Part shown: positions 22,330 to 31,018 of the stretch, piece after piece
Layout: the number at the start of each line of letters is the position of its first letter
How positions within the stretch are numbered: position 1 is the first letter of the stretch
NCBI RefSeq assembly: GCF_005405205.1
Contig: NZ_BJDP01000017.1
Coordinates: 1-35,147, forward strand
Source: Enterococcus pingfangensis
Lineage (GTDB): Bacteria; Bacillota; Bacilli; Lactobacillales; Enterococcaceae
Length of the DNA stretch: 35,147 nt
Direction of reading: 5' to 3'
Notes under the pieces: generated by a model
The model's input: the letters and a program-made list of their open reading frames with translations, nothing else
Databases searched by the model: none
What the model was told of the DNA's origin: nothing
Program-made: the position numbers and the translations under genes

Positions 22330-22685
22330 GATGCGCCAACTTCTTCTAAAGCAGCTTTTAATGCTTCAGCGTCTTCTTTAGATACATCTTCTTTAACTGG
22401 TGCAGGAGCGCCATCAACTACAGCTTTAGCTTCTTTCAAGCCTAGGCCAGTTGCTTCACGAACTGCTTTGATAACTTTAACTTTTTGGTCACCCACAGCT
22501 GTTAATTCAACTGTAAATTCTGTTTGTTCTTCAGCAGCGCCAGCGGCAGCTCCGCCAGCAACAGCAGCTACAGGAGCAGCAGCAGTTACGCCAAATTCGT
22601 CTTCGATAGCTTTAACTAAGTCGTTTAATTCTAAGATTGTCGCGCCTTTAAGTTCTTCGACAATGTTTTCAATGTTCAATGCCAT
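22314..22685 (-). CDS. rplL: 50S ribosomal protein L7/L12
   Basis: This 123-residue L7/L12 forms the ribosomal stalk that recruits translation factors. The N-terminal dimerisation helix ([20 protein letters not shown]), the Ala/Gly-rich hinge ([20 protein letters not shown]) and the C-terminal factor-binding domain ([20 protein letters not shown]) are complete. Its stop codon lies in attR of the 10-kb element, so the 3' untranslated region and terminator come from the element while the protein is intact. It follows rplJ in one operon. Confidence 0.98.
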   Translation of the reverse strand: MALNIENIVEELKGATILELNDLVKAIEDEFGVTAAAPVAAVAGGAAAGAAEEQTEFTVELTAVGDQKVKVIKAVREATGLGLKEAKAVVDGAPAPVKEDVSKEDAEALKAALEEVGASVTLK

Positions 22686-22738
22686 TTTAAATTTCCTCCG
22701 TTTAGGTAAGTTTTTTTAGTTTTTGTTTTATGCAGCGA

Positions 22739-23239
22739 TTAAGCTACTTCTTCTTCTTTTTCTGCGACTGCTTTCACAGCGTAAGCCACGTTGCGGACTG
22801 GCGCTTGAAGGACAGATAATAGCATAGAAAGAAGTCCATCGCGGTTCGGTAGTTTTGCAAGAGCAGTAATTTCTTCGATAGAAGCTACTTTTCCTTCAAT
22901 GATCCCGCCTTTGATTTCTAGTTTTTCAGCTGTTTTAGCGAATTCATCGATAATTTTAGCTGGGGCAACTACATCCTCATTACTAAATGCAACAGCAGTT
23001 GGTCCTGAGAATACTTCTTCTAATCCGTTCAAGCCAGCTTTTTCAGCGGCACGAACCAAGATAGAATTTTTGATAACTTTCATTTCAACGTTAGCGTCGC
23101 GTAATTGTTTACGTAATTCAGTCACTTGTTCTACAGTTAAACCACGGTAATCGACGATAACAGCTGAAGCTGCTGCGCTGAATTTTTCAGTGACTTCATC
23201 AACGATAGCGGCTTTTTTAGCGATTGCTACTTCACTCAT
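22739..23239 (-). CDS. rplJ: 50S ribosomal protein L10
   Basis: This 166-residue L10 anchors the L7/L12 stalk dimers and represses its own operon by binding the leader [23 protein letters not shown] through the C-terminal helix ending [10 protein letters not shown] is typical. ATG 23239 is right because AGGAGG (23256-23251) precedes it; the GTG at 23251 lies within that site. A long structured leader precedes the gene, and rplL follows after 53 bp. Confidence 0.97.
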   Translation of the reverse strand: MSEVAIAKKAAIVDEVTEKFSAAASAVIVDYRGLTVEQVTELRKQLRDANVEMKVIKNSILVRAAEKAGLNGLEEVFSGPTAVAFSNEDVVAPAKIIDEFAKTAEKLEIKGGIIEGKVASIEEITALAKLPNRDGLLSMLLSVLQAPVRNVAYAVKAVAEKEEEVA

Positions 23240-23269
23240 TATATATTTCACCTCCTGATTTTGATGGAA

Positions 23270-23520
23270 GAGTTTTTTACACTTGGAAGGACAGCGAGTG
23301 AGTTGTTTCTTTTAAAAGGAAACGCCTCTTCTTGCAGTCGACCAGCGTTGTTCAACATCCTGTCGAGAAAAGACTCGCCAATTACGGTGTTGAGACAACA
23401 AAAAACTCCATGCCACCGTAGACATAGAGGGACTATTGAATGTTCTCAATAAACGTCCTCGGTAGGAAATTAAGACTTGCGTCACCTACTGTCTTCGGTA
23501 CAGTTAATAATTAACCTCGA
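23270..23520 (-). ncRNA. Ribosomal protein L10 leader
   Basis: The 330-bp gap between rplA and rplJ has no ORF. On the minus strand it contains the conserved-looking elements CCGAGGACGTTTATTGAGAA, ATGTCTACGGTGGCATGGAG and TTTTTTGTTGTCTCAACACC seen in Firmicute L10 leaders, the L10(L12)4 autoregulatory site. At 23515-23547 another hairpin (CTCGATTA/TAATCGAG) follows rplA. Exact ends are uncertain. Confidence 0.75.
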
Positions 23521-23569
23521 TTAACTTACCATAGATAAGCTAATCGAGTCAAGTACTTTCTAAATTAAA

Positions 23570-24259
23570 TTAGATAGCAGTTTGTTCAACATGGATACCA
23601 GGTCCAAATGTTGTTGTTAATGAAATGTTTTTGATGTATTGACCTTTAGCAGTTGCAGGTTTTGCTTTTACTAAAGTTTCGTTGATTGTGTTAAAGTTTT
23701 CAACCAATTTAGCATCGTCGAATGATACTTTACCGATTGGTACATGAACGTTACCGGCTTTGTCAACACGGTAAGTTACTTTACCAGCTTTAACTTCTTC
23801 AATAGCTTTCGTAACATCCATTGTTACAGTCCCAGTTTTAGGGTTAGGCATCAAACCTTTTGGTCCAAGCACACGACCTAATTTACCAACTGTAGCCATC
23901 ATGTCTGGTGTTGCTACAACAACGTCAAAGTCGAACCATCCGCCTTGGATTTTTGCAACCATGTCGTCGTCGCCAACGAAATCAGCGCCAGCAGCTTCTG
24001 CTTCTTTTGCTTTATCGCCTTTAGCAAAGACTAAAACAGTTTGTGTTTTACCAGTTCCGTTTGGAAGCACGACAGCTCCACGGATTTGTTGGTCTGCTTT
24101 TTTAGGGTCTACGTTTAATTTGTATGCAACTTCAACCGTTGCGTCAAATTTTGCGAAGTTAATTTCTTTCGCTAGTGCTACTGCTTCTCCAACTGGGTAA
24201 GCTTTAGTAGTATCAACTTTTTTTAATGCATCTTGCATTTTTTTGCTCTTTTTAGCCAT
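23570..24259 (-). CDS. rplA: 50S ribosomal protein L1
   Basis: This 229-residue L1 is a protein of the mobile stalk of the 50S subunit near the E site, and a translational regulator of its operon in many bacteria. Signature segments include [36 protein letters not shown] and [19 protein letters not shown]. Length and ends are normal. It follows rplK by 105 bp and is separated from rplJ by the L10 leader. Confidence 0.98.
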   Translation of the reverse strand: MAKKSKKMQDALKKVDTTKAYPVGEAVALAKEINFAKFDATVEVAYKLNVDPKKADQQIRGAVVLPNGTGKTQTVLVFAKGDKAKEAEAAGADFVGDDDMVAKIQGGWFDFDVVVATPDMMATVGKLGRVLGPKGLMPNPKTGTVTMDVTKAIEEVKAGKVTYRVDKAGNVHVPIGKVSFDDAKLVENFNTINETLVKAKPATAKGQYIKNISLTTTFGPGIHVEQTAI

Positions 24260-24364
24260 TTTGTTTCCTCCTTGATGTGGTTATAACGGTAGAACCTCCC
24301 ACGTGTTCCGTATCTTTAGATAGGGAGCCAACTGAGAAGCTACTTTCTTGGGTTCGTCGATAAA

Positions 24365-24787
24365 TTATTCGACAGTGATACCCATGCTTCGTGCAGTTCC
24401 TTCAACCATGCGCATTGCTGACTCAACGTTAGCAGCGTTTAGGTCTGGCATTTTCAACTCAGCGATTTCTTTTACTTGATCGCTAGTAACTTTTGCAACT
24501 TTAGTTTTGTTTGGTTCGCCTGAACCTTTTTCGATCTTAGCTGCTTTTTTCAATAATACTGCAGCTGGTGGTGTTTTTGTGACGAATGTAAATGAACGGT
24601 CTTCATATACAGAGATCACAACTGGAATGATCAAACCTGCTTGATCAGCTGTACGAGCATTGAATTCTTTTGTGAATCCCATGATGTTGATACCCGCTTG
24701 ACCTAGTGCAGGACCTACTGGGGGAGCTGGTGTTGCTTTCCCTGCAGGAATTTGCAATTTAACTAATTTTTCTACTTTTTTTGCCAC
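24365..24787 (-). CDS. rplK: 50S ribosomal protein L11
   Basis: This 140-residue L11 is part of the GTPase-associated centre and needed for RelA activation. It has the Pro-rich N-terminus ([20 protein letters not shown]) and the rRNA-binding C-terminus ([20 protein letters not shown]). It heads the rplK-rplA operon with its own promoter about 90 bp upstream. In most Firmicutes nusG lies directly upstream; here nusG is 4.2 kb away. Confidence 0.98.
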   Translation of the reverse strand: MAKKVEKLVKLQIPAGKATPAPPVGPALGQAGINIMGFTKEFNARTADQAGLIIPVVISVYEDRSFTFVTKTPPAAVLLKKAAKIEKGSGEPNKTKVAKVTSDQVKEIAELKMPDLNAANVESAMRMVEGTARSMGITVE

Positions 24788-24879
24788 GAGACAAACCTCC
24801 TTGAGTCCGTGATGTGGTTAATTGGAGATCAAAATTTCTCCTCCCACTTAAAACAGTGTGTACAAAGACACACTTTGGT

Positions 24880-24908
24880 ATCATAGCAGATTATTTATTA
24901 AAACGCAA
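24880..24908 (-). promoter_or_regulatory. rplK promoter
   Basis: TTGCGT (24908-24903) and TATGAT (24885-24880) are 17 bp apart. The roughly 85-nt leader starts with GTGTGTCTTTGTACACAC, a small hairpin. The rest of 24909-25085 shows only the upstream side of sdaAB. Confidence 0.65.
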
Positions 24909-25085
24909 GCTGGATTCATTACTGTTGAAATTTTTTGACAATAATAAAACGCTTCACAATCGCTTTAACTACTATGAGAATAACAAAATAAATTATTAAT
25001 CTAGCTATTTTCAGAAAGCGGATATGTTACACTATGGTCGACTTGATGAGACTTTTCATCGGATAAATTAAGGAGGGTTAAAATA

Positions 25086-25760
25086 ATGGAAGTTTTAAAA
25101 TATCGAAGTGTTTTTGACATTATTGGACCAGTAATGGTCGGACCAAGCAGCTCGCATACCGCTGGCGCGGCACGGATCGGAAAAGTGTGCCGAATGATTT
25201 TTGGAGAACGACCTGATTCAGTCGAATTTGATTTATATGAATCTTTTGCCAAAACCTATCGCGGACATGGAACAGACATCGCTTTAGTAGGTGGTATTTT
25301 AGGAATGGAACCCGACGATCCGCATCTATCCGATTCATTGAAAATCGCTCATGAACAAGGAATGGAAGTTTTATTCGTACCTAAAAAAGAAATTGCAGAT
25401 CACCCTAACACCGTTACTTTGCGAATGATCAAAGACAATTTTGAAATGACAATCACAGGCGTTTCAATTGGCGGCGGTAATATTCAAATTACTGAATTGA
25501 ACGGTTACAGCATTTCGCTGTCACTAGGAAATCCAACTTACATCATTATCAATAAAGACGTACCTGGTCTGCTATCACGCGTTTCTGCAATTTTTATGAA
25601 ACACGGATTGAATATCGGAAAAGTTACTATGACTCGTCAAACGAAAGGCGAAAACGGGATCGTTCTTTTAGAGATCGATGATACACCGGAAGATCCAGAA
25701 GGCTTGCGGAAAGAGATCAAACAAGAAGAAGATGTTGTGAGCGTCACCTACTTCAAATAG
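25086..25760 (+). CDS. sdaAB: L-serine dehydratase, iron-sulfur type, beta subunit
   Basis: This 224-residue beta chain of the two-subunit serine deaminase converts L-serine to pyruvate and ammonia. The N-terminal domain has DIIGPVMVGPSSSHTAGAAR; the C-terminal ACT domain (about 150-224, IIINKDVPGLLSRVSAIFMK) senses an amino acid, likely serine. TAAGGAGGG precedes ATG. The alpha subunit follows after 129 bp. Their place between rplK and nusG is unusual. Confidence 0.95.
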   Translation: MEVLKYRSVFDIIGPVMVGPSSSHTAGAARIGKVCRMIFGERPDSVEFDLYESFAKTYRGHGTDIALVGGILGMEPDDPHLSDSLKIAHEQGMEVLFVPKKEIADHPNTVTLRMIKDNFEMTITGVSIGGGNIQITELNGYSISLSLGNPTYIIINKDVPGLLSRVSAIFMKHGLNIGKVTMTRQTKGENGIVLLEIDDTPEDPEGLRKEIKQEEDVVSVTYFK

Positions 25761-25835
25761 GTAGCGGTTTCTCTTTAGGCGATTGCTCGATCAAAGCGAT
25801 CCTATCTACGAAAAATAATGAAACGATTTTATCAG

Positions 25836-25861
25836 AGAAATTTTTTACTAAAAAAATTTCT
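25836..25861. repeat. Perfect inverted repeat between sdaAB and sdaAA
   Basis: AGAAATTTTTT (25836-25846) and AAAAAATTTCT (25851-25861) form an 11-bp AT-rich stem with a 4-nt loop in the 129-bp gap. It could tune the subunit ratio or mRNA stability. Confidence 0.45.
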
Positions 25862-25889
25862 ACATGAATACGAATGAGGAGGAATTGTC

Positions 25890-26774
25890 ATGTTTTACTC
25901 AATCCAGGAACTTGTCGAACAAGCCAAGGATTATCCTTCAGTTGGCGAATTGATGATCGCTACTGAAATGGAACTAACTGACCGTAACCGCGAAGAAATC
26001 ATTGCGTTGATGGAACGCAATTTAGAAGTGATGGAAAATTCGATTGAAGAAGGCGTCAAAGGCGTCACTTCAGTTACTAAGATCACCGGCGGCGACGCGA
26101 AACGAATGAATGACTACATTGAAAGTGGAAAATTTATGAGCGGCGAAACGATTTTGACCGCCGTTCGCAACGGGATTGCTGTCAATGAAGTCAACGCTAA
26201 GATGGGCTTAGTTTGTGCTACTCCAACTGCTGGGAGCGCCGGCGTTTTACCTGGCGTTTTAATGGCTGCACGCGAAAAATTGAATCTAAGTCATGAAGAA
26301 CAAATTGATTTTCTATTTACTGCAGGTGCCTTTGGTTTAGTGATGGCTAATAACGCATCAATTTCCGGTGCTGAAGGCGGCTGTCAAGCTGAAGTCGGCT
26401 CAGCCAGCGCAATGTCAGCGGCAGCTTTAGTCGCAGCAAATGGCGGAACGCCAGAAATGGCTTCTAATGCCCTAGCGATCACTTTGAAAAATGTTATGGG
26501 CTTGATTTGCGATCCAGTAGCTGGATTGGTCGAAGTGCCTTGTGTCAAACGGAATGCAATGGGCGCGTCTCAAGCATTCATCTCAGCCGATATGGCGCTG
26601 GCCGGTATTCGCAGTGTGATCCCGCCAGATGAAGTGGTTGAAGCAATGTACAAAGTCGGCCGTGCAATGCCGCAAATCTTCAAAGAAACGGCTGAAGGCG
26701 GTGTCGCAACGACACCAACTGGACTGCGCCTGCAAAAACAAGTTTTTGGCGAACCAGAAAAAGCCACCGTCTAA
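25890..26774 (+). CDS. sdaAA: L-serine dehydratase, iron-sulfur type, alpha subunit
   Basis: This 294-residue catalytic subunit ligates the 4Fe-4S cluster. Cysteines occur in GLVCATPTAGSAGVLPG, EGGCQAEVGSASAMSAAA, LICDPVAGLVEVPC and the same segment's end, the family's set. GAGGAGG precedes ATG. It works with the ACT-bearing beta subunit upstream. A shared strong terminator follows, convergent with lctO. Confidence 0.95.
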   Translation: MFYSIQELVEQAKDYPSVGELMIATEMELTDRNREEIIALMERNLEVMENSIEEGVKGVTSVTKITGGDAKRMNDYIESGKFMSGETILTAVRNGIAVNEVNAKMGLVCATPTAGSAGVLPGVLMAAREKLNLSHEEQIDFLFTAGAFGLVMANNASISGAEGGCQAEVGSASAMSAAALVAANGGTPEMASNALAITLKNVMGLICDPVAGLVEVPCVKRNAMGASQAFISADMALAGIRSVIPPDEVVEAMYKVGRAMPQIFKETAEGGVATTPTGLRLQKQVFGEPEKATV

Positions 26775-26806
26775 ATAGATCAAAAAATTGTGTTCTGCTC
26801 TACAGC

Positions 26807-26844
26807 AAAAAACCGCCAAGAAAAATTTTCTTGGCGGTTTTTTT
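26807..26844. terminator. Bidirectional terminator between sdaAA and lctO
   Basis: AAAACCGCCAAGAAAA and its complement meet around 26825, with A and T tracts outside, serving both converging genes. Confidence 0.9.
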
Positions 26845-26853
26845 GACTCTTAT

Positions 26854-27951
26854 TTAGCCTAGCTTTGTGTTTTTCACTTCTTCGATTGTCTTCGTTCCAG
26901 CAAGCTGCATAGTGATAGAAAGTTCTTTGTTCAAATGATCAAAGACTGATTTTACCCCTTCTGCTCCGCCTAGATTCAACCCATAAATAACTGGACGACC
27001 GATGGCAACTAAGTCCGCTCCGCTAGCTAAAGCCTTAAAGATATGTTCGCCGCGGCGCACACCGCTGTCAAAGACGATTGGCACACGTTTGTTTACGACA
27101 CCAGCAATCATTGGCAACACATCGAATGATGCGGGCCCGCCATCTAATTGACGACCGCCATGATTTGAAACCCAGATACCATCTGCTCCAGCAGCGATTG
27201 CAACTTCTGCATCTTCTGGTGATTGGATTCCTTTAACAAAAACCGGTAAGTTTGTTAAATCTTTGATTTTCTTGATATCTTCAGGAACTAAACCTTGTTT
27301 AGCCGCGGCATAGATTTCGCCGATTCCTTTTCCTTCGCCATTGCCGCTTGCACTTTTTTCGCTGTAAGCTGCTAAGTTTGGCATTGGCAGCGGGAATTGG
27401 AAATTATTGATGACATCTTCTTCGCGATACCCGCCAAGCGTTGAATCAGCCGTTAAGATGATTGCTTTCGCTCCAGCTTTCACCGCTTTTTCTAAAATAA
27501 ATTCATTGAAGCCGTCATCTTTACTCATATACAATTGGAAAAATTGCGGAGCATTGGGAGCGGCAGCTGCAGCATCTTCAACCGTTGTATTTGCATACGT
27601 GCTGATTGAGAAAATCGAACCAGCTGCAGCAACACCTTTCGCTGTATCTGCTTCGCCCTTTTCATGAGCCAAGCCTTGTGCAGCAGATGGAGCTTGAATG
27701 ATTGGAGTATCTAGATCAATACCCCATAATTTTGTACTTAAATCAGCATGATCGACACCGCGCAATACGCGAGGCATGATTGTTTTATGATTAAATGAAG
27801 TCGTATTTTCTTTCATTGTCCATTCATCTTCAGAACCGCCGCGAATATAACCGAACGCACCTTTATCCATACGTTCTTTAACGCGTCCTTCTAATGAAGC
27901 AATGTTTACGATATCGATTGGATGTTCTTCGTTACTTGTTTGATAAGCCAT
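26854..27951 (-). CDS. lctO: FMN-dependent L-lactate oxidase
   Basis: This 365-residue alpha-hydroxy acid oxidase makes pyruvate and hydrogen peroxide from L-lactate and oxygen. The FMN barrel is complete: APSAAQGLAHEKGEADTAKG, the catalytic VSNHGGRQLDGGPASFDVLP with its His/Arg pair, then VFDSGVRRGEHIFKALASGA and IGRPVIYGL. Length is near that of the Aerococcus enzyme. Beside sdaAA/AB it makes a small pyruvate-forming neighbourhood. The promoter carries two palindromes. Glycolate or mandelate oxidases are less likely relatives. Confidence 0.9.
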   Translation of the reverse strand: MAYQTSNEEHPIDIVNIASLEGRVKERMDKGAFGYIRGGSEDEWTMKENTTSFNHKTIMPRVLRGVDHADLSTKLWGIDLDTPIIQAPSAAQGLAHEKGEADTAKGVAAAGSIFSISTYANTTVEDAAAAAPNAPQFFQLYMSKDDGFNEFILEKAVKAGAKAIILTADSTLGGYREEDVINNFQFPLPMPNLAAYSEKSASGNGEGKGIGEIYAAAKQGLVPEDIKKIKDLTNLPVFVKGIQSPEDAEVAIAAGADGIWVSNHGGRQLDGGPASFDVLPMIAGVVNKRVPIVFDSGVRRGEHIFKALASGADLVAIGRPVIYGLNLGGAEGVKSVFDHLNKELSITMQLAGTKTIEEVKNTKLG

Positions 27952-27984
27952 GACAATTCCTTCTTTCCTTTGATTACATGGAAT

Positions 27985-28069
27985 ATCATAATACTCTTAC
28001 AAAAAGTAAGCAAGCGATTTGTCTTCTATGTTTTGCAAAAAGATAACTATAGTTTTTTTACTGCAAAAC
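27985..28069 (-). promoter_or_regulatory. lctO promoter with two palindromic sites
   Basis: TTGCTT (28013-28008) and TATGAT (27990-27985) are 17 bp apart. CTTAC-N5-GTAAG (27996-28010) lies in the spacer and -35. Upstream, a 40-bp nested palindrome spans 28030-28069, with outer arms GTTTTGCA/TGCAAAAC and central AACTATAGTT, each 7 bp apart. Confidence 0.6.
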
Positions 28070-28083
28070 AAAAATAAAGGCAG

Positions 28084-28944
28084 CTAGTTCCATAAAAAAT
28101 CGGCAACTGCCTGATCAACTTTTAGATTTTCGTGGAGCTGACTGTGTTGGGCGTTAGCTCCAGTAAAAATCTGATATTCGATCGGGTTTCCATGATTTTT
28201 TAATAATGAATAGGTTGCTAACGCACTCGACAATGAGACGGTACCGTCAGAAGTAGTATCTTCACTTAATTTTCCAGCTAACAATAAAATCGGCAGCTTA
28301 TTCGGTACATTTTCTATTCCATTACTATAATCTAAATAGCGACTTGCCTGCGGTGCTGGTCCATTTTGCAGCAGTTCTTCGATCGATTGCTCATTTGATG
28401 TATCCGTAAAATCATTGAATGGAGCGCCAATAGCAATGAACTTGTTGATGACTGGCGCGTCACTCGGTTGGCCATAAGTAGTCAAGTAACGCAATGAACT
28501 GACGCCGCCCATCGAATGACCAACTAAGTTGATTTGTTCGATCCCTTGTTGTTTTAAATACTTTAAGACGGCATAAACCCATTCTGTTTGATTCCATTCA
28601 TTGTCTTTATTAGCCGCAAACAACACTTGAATGCTGGGATTGTCCTTTTGCTTGCTTAATTGACCATCAACTTGCAAGCTGCCATCTGTTTGAACGGTGA
28701 TCAATAATTCTCTTTTTGTTTTTCCTTCGTCAGTTAACCGTTGGATCATTCCGCCAAAAGAATTGATCGTACCACCATACCCATGGATAAAAACCGTCGG
28801 CACCGCACTGTGATTGATATCTGCGCTGACTTTGGGCGCTTTTGCTTCCTCCACATTTTTTGCCGCTTTTACCTGTCCTTTGCCGCAACCAGCCAGTGTA
28901 AAAATAGCTATTACCGCAAAGAGCCCCATAAATATTTTTTTCAT
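28084..28944 (-). CDS. Lipoprotein alpha/beta hydrolase (DUF915-like)
   Basis: This 286-residue protein is exported, with a lipobox LAGC near residue 20. The alpha/beta-hydrolase elements are the oxyanion segment VPTVFIHGYGGTINSFGGM, the nucleophile elbow LVGHSMGGVSS and a late His in NAQHSQLHENL; an Asp in SDGTVSLSSA is a likely third member. It fits the DUF915 surface hydrolases of lactic acid bacteria, whose substrates are not established. It stands alone between the nusG terminator and the lctO promoter. Confidence 0.85.
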   Translation of the reverse strand: MKKIFMGLFAVIAIFTLAGCGKGQVKAAKNVEEAKAPKVSADINHSAVPTVFIHGYGGTINSFGGMIQRLTDEGKTKRELLITVQTDGSLQVDGQLSKQKDNPSIQVLFAANKDNEWNQTEWVYAVLKYLKQQGIEQINLVGHSMGGVSSLRYLTTYGQPSDAPVINKFIAIGAPFNDFTDTSNEQSIEELLQNGPAPQASRYLDYSNGIENVPNKLPILLLAGKLSEDTTSDGTVSLSSALATYSLLKNHGNPIEYQIFTGANAQHSQLHENLKVDQAVADFLWN

Positions 28945-28990
28945 CTTGCTGTTTCCTACCTTCTTCTAAAACTTCGCCACAGCACTAGTC

Positions 28991-29019
28991 AAAAAAAGCT
29001 GAAGCAGCAGCTTCAGCTT
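28991..29019 (-). terminator. Terminator of nusG
   Basis: AAGCTGAAGC (28996-29005) pairs with GCTTCAGCTT (29010-29019) around AGCA. On the minus strand it runs into TTTTTTT, so nusG does not continue into the hydrolase gene. Confidence 0.9.
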
Positions 29020-29025
29020 AGCAAT

Positions 29026-29577
29026 TTAAATTTTATCGACTTGGTCAAAGTCTAATTCTGTACTTGTTTCACGACCGAACATATCGATGTTAGCTTTGAT
29101 CTTATCACGTTCTTCATCGATTTCAGTGATCACACCTTCAAGTCCTGCAAAGGCACCTTCAATGATTTTCACTGTTTCGCCTACTTCGACTTCAAGCTCG
29201 TGTTGACGAGTACTCATTCCTAATGAACGCAAGATATGATTGATTTCTTCTGGCATCAATGGTGCTGGTTTGCTTCCGGCGCCATGCGAACCAACAAACC
29301 CTGTTACACCCGGTGTATTACGAACAACATACCAAGAATCATCTGTCATGACCATTTCTACTAACACATAGCCAGGAAACGTTTTGTGGACGATTTCTTT
29401 TTCTTTGCCGCCTTTAACCTCTGTTTCAGTTTCTTCAGGGACAACTACTCGAAAGATATAATCTTCCATTCGCATACTTTGTGCACGTGATTCTAAGTTT
29501 GCTTTTACTTTATTTTCATAGCCGGAATAAGTATGCAGCACATACCATTGTTTTTCAAAAGATTCCATTTTCGCCAT
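29026..29577 (-). CDS. nusG: Transcription antitermination factor NusG
   Basis: This 183-residue NusG binds RNA polymerase and modulates pausing and termination. The NGN domain begins WYVLHTYSGYENKVKANLES and includes FPGYVLVEMVMTDDSWYVVR; the KOW domain (VGETVKIIEGAFAGLEGVIT) is near the C-terminus. Start may be ATG 29577 or the second Met at 29568. It follows rpmG and secE, with a hairpin in between, and is closed by its own terminator. Confidence 0.97.
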   Translation of the reverse strand: MAKMESFEKQWYVLHTYSGYENKVKANLESRAQSMRMEDYIFRVVVPEETETEVKGGKEKEIVHKTFPGYVLVEMVMTDDSWYVVRNTPGVTGFVGSHGAGSKPAPLMPEEINHILRSLGMSTRQHELEVEVGETVKIIEGAFAGLEGVITEIDEERDKIKANIDMFGRETSTELDFDQVDKI

Positions 29578-29596
29578 CGGCTCCTCGTTCTAAAAT

Positions 29597-29626
29597 AAAA
29601 AAACCTCAGCAATCCCAAGGTTTTTT
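29597..29626. terminator. Hairpin with A/T tracts between secE and nusG
   Basis: AAAAAACCT (29598-29606) pairs with AGGTTTTTT (29618-29626) around an 11-nt loop. On the minus strand it ends in a T tract, so it should attenuate read-through from secE into nusG. Confidence 0.6.
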
Positions 29627-29664
29627 CTCTCAAACAGTATAACACGCTTTTTTCGAATTGGCTA

Positions 29665-29835
29665 CTAGCTAATGACCAAATTGATCAGCGCTTGAATTGC
29701 TGTATCCATGATGAAAAACATCAAGGCAAAAATGATCGCCGTTTCGATTACAACAAGCGAATCATGACGCAATTGTTTTCTCGAAGGCCATGTAACGATC
29801 TTCATTTCTTCTTTTACACTACGTAAAAAATTCAA
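29665..29835 (-). CDS. secE: Preprotein translocase subunit SecE
   Basis: This 56-residue SecE has the single C-terminal membrane helix of Gram-positive forms. NFLRSVKEEMKIVTWPSRKQ carries the conserved amphipathic helix and the WPSRKQL motif, followed by the membrane segment VVIETAIIFALMFFIMDTAI. It starts with TTG 29835 behind AGGGGGA. It stabilises SecY in the channel. It lies 24 bp after rpmG and upstream of nusG, the standard order. Confidence 0.93.
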   Translation of the reverse strand: MNFLRSVKEEMKIVTWPSRKQLRHDSLVVIETAIIFALMFFIMDTAIQALINLVIS

Positions 29836-29859
29836 TCGATTCTCCCCCTAGTTCGGTAG

Positions 29860-30012
29860 TTATTTTGTTTCTTTATGTAACGTGTATTGATTACAATGTT
29901 TACAAAACTTATTGATCTCTAAACGCTCACCGCGTTTGCCTTCACTTACTGATTTCGTGTAATTTCTCGAACCACAGACCGTACAGGCCAGAGCCGCTTT
30001 TTTTGCTGCCAT
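29860..30012 (-). CDS. rpmG: 50S ribosomal protein L33
   Basis: This 50-residue L33 has two zinc-binding Cys pairs (CTVC and CKHC), the zinc-containing form. The sequence opens [20 protein letters not shown] and ends [10 protein letters not shown]. It is the first gene of rpmG-secE-nusG. A second, Cys-free L33 is usual elsewhere in such genomes. The ribosome site is a weak GGAGTAG before ATG 30012. Confidence 0.93.
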   Translation of the reverse strand: MAAKKAALACTVCGSRNYTKSVSEGKRGERLEINKFCKHCNQYTLHKETK

Positions 30013-30338
30013 AGCGATCTACTCCTAATTCTGATAGACTTTTTTATAAAAGATAAAACAACTGTTCCTCTTGGATAATCCTGTGATTGCTTTTTCCAAT
30101 CCAGACCTTTGCTGACAGTTCAAACACTGCCATCTGAAAAAAACAAAATCGATCCTTCCACAAAGTCACAGACTAACATTATCATCTATCCTTTTCCCTG
30201 TCAATCATCCTTTAAAACCCGTCTCTTTTCTTTAACAAACGGTTGTGTGATTGGAATTGTTTCCAAAATAAATTTCTTTCTCTGATAGAATATGATAATA
30301 TGATGAAAGAATGAATAGCTTTATTGGAGGGTTATTGG
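30013..30338. promoter_or_regulatory. Intergenic promoter region between rpmG and the CBS-domain gene
   Basis: Leftward TTGACA (30204-30199) with GATAAT/TAATGT 15-17 bp on is a likely rpmG promoter with a leader of about 165 nt. For the rightward gene, TAGAAT/TATGAT-like boxes lie near 30285-30300, and the inverted repeat TTGGAA-TTGT-TTCCAA (30251-30266) lies upstream. No gene is seen. Confidence 0.4.
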
Positions 30339-30980
30339 ATGTTATTAAAAAGTCTTATTTACCCCAAAGAGAATTTGACGACGATCAATGAATCAACAAC
30401 ATTACAAGAAGCATTGGACATTTTAGAAGGTACCGGCTTTCGTTGTGTTCCGATCCTTGATGAAAGTAATCAAATTTTCCGAGGCAATATTTATAAGATG
30501 CACATTTATCGACACAAAGCGAATGGCGGCGACATGGATCTGCCAGTCACTCATTTGCTAAAAAATGCAACAAAATTTATTTCACTAGACACATCGTTCT
30601 TTAAAATCTTTTTTACGATCAAAGAATTGCCGTATATTACTGTCTTAGATGAGAATCATCATTTCTATGGTATCCTGACGCACAGCACCTTGTTGAACAT
30701 GCTGTCGCAATCTTGGAATATCCAAACCGGCAGTTATGTTTTAACGATCGTTTCGGCTGGAAAACGCGGTGATTTAGCAGCGATGGCTAAGATCATCTCT
30801 AAGTTTACCCCCATCGCAAGTTGTATCACCTTAGATGTCGGCAAAGATTTCAAAGGTCGCCGCACCCTGTTCACTCTGCCCGCGGGTGTCGATGAAAACA
30901 AATTGAATCAAATCATCGATTATCTTGAGCGGAAACATTTTGAGATCCAAGAAGTCGAATCTTTAACTTTGCATGATTAA
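30339..30980 (+). CDS. CBS-ACT domain protein, likely c-di-AMP binding (CbpA-like)
   Basis: This is a 213-residue protein. Two CBS motifs (TTINESTTLQEALDILEGTG, RCVPILDESNQIFRGNIYKM; then FISLDTSFFKIFFTIKELPY, ITVLDENHHFYGILTHSTLL) form a Bateman module over residues 1-130. An ACT-like domain follows (SYVLTIVSAGKRGDLAAMAK). This CBS-CBS-ACT order is that of Listeria CbpA and relatives that bind cyclic di-AMP. Start is ATG 30339, with GGAGG 8 nt before it. It is a single gene with a shared terminator. Ligand binding is inferred from family. Confidence 0.8.
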   Translation: MLLKSLIYPKENLTTINESTTLQEALDILEGTGFRCVPILDESNQIFRGNIYKMHIYRHKANGGDMDLPVTHLLKNATKFISLDTSFFKIFFTIKELPYITVLDENHHFYGILTHSTLLNMLSQSWNIQTGSYVLTIVSAGKRGDLAAMAKIISKFTPIASCITLDVGKDFKGRRTLFTLPAGVDENKLNQIIDYLERKHFEIQEVESLTLHD

Positions 30981-31018
30981 AAAAATGGCGATCCTATATT
31001 AGTAGGACCGCCATTTTT
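30981..31018. terminator. Bidirectional terminator between the CBS gene and queT
   Basis: AAAAATGGCG (30981-30990) with CGCCATTTTT (31009-31018) and inner TCCTA/TAGGA, one A-C mismatch, 6-nt loop. Confidence 0.9.

Noticed and set aside
26583-26819. Minus-strand frame opposite the end of sdaAA
   Set aside because: It lies antisense to a clear gene, and its composition reflects the complementary codons.
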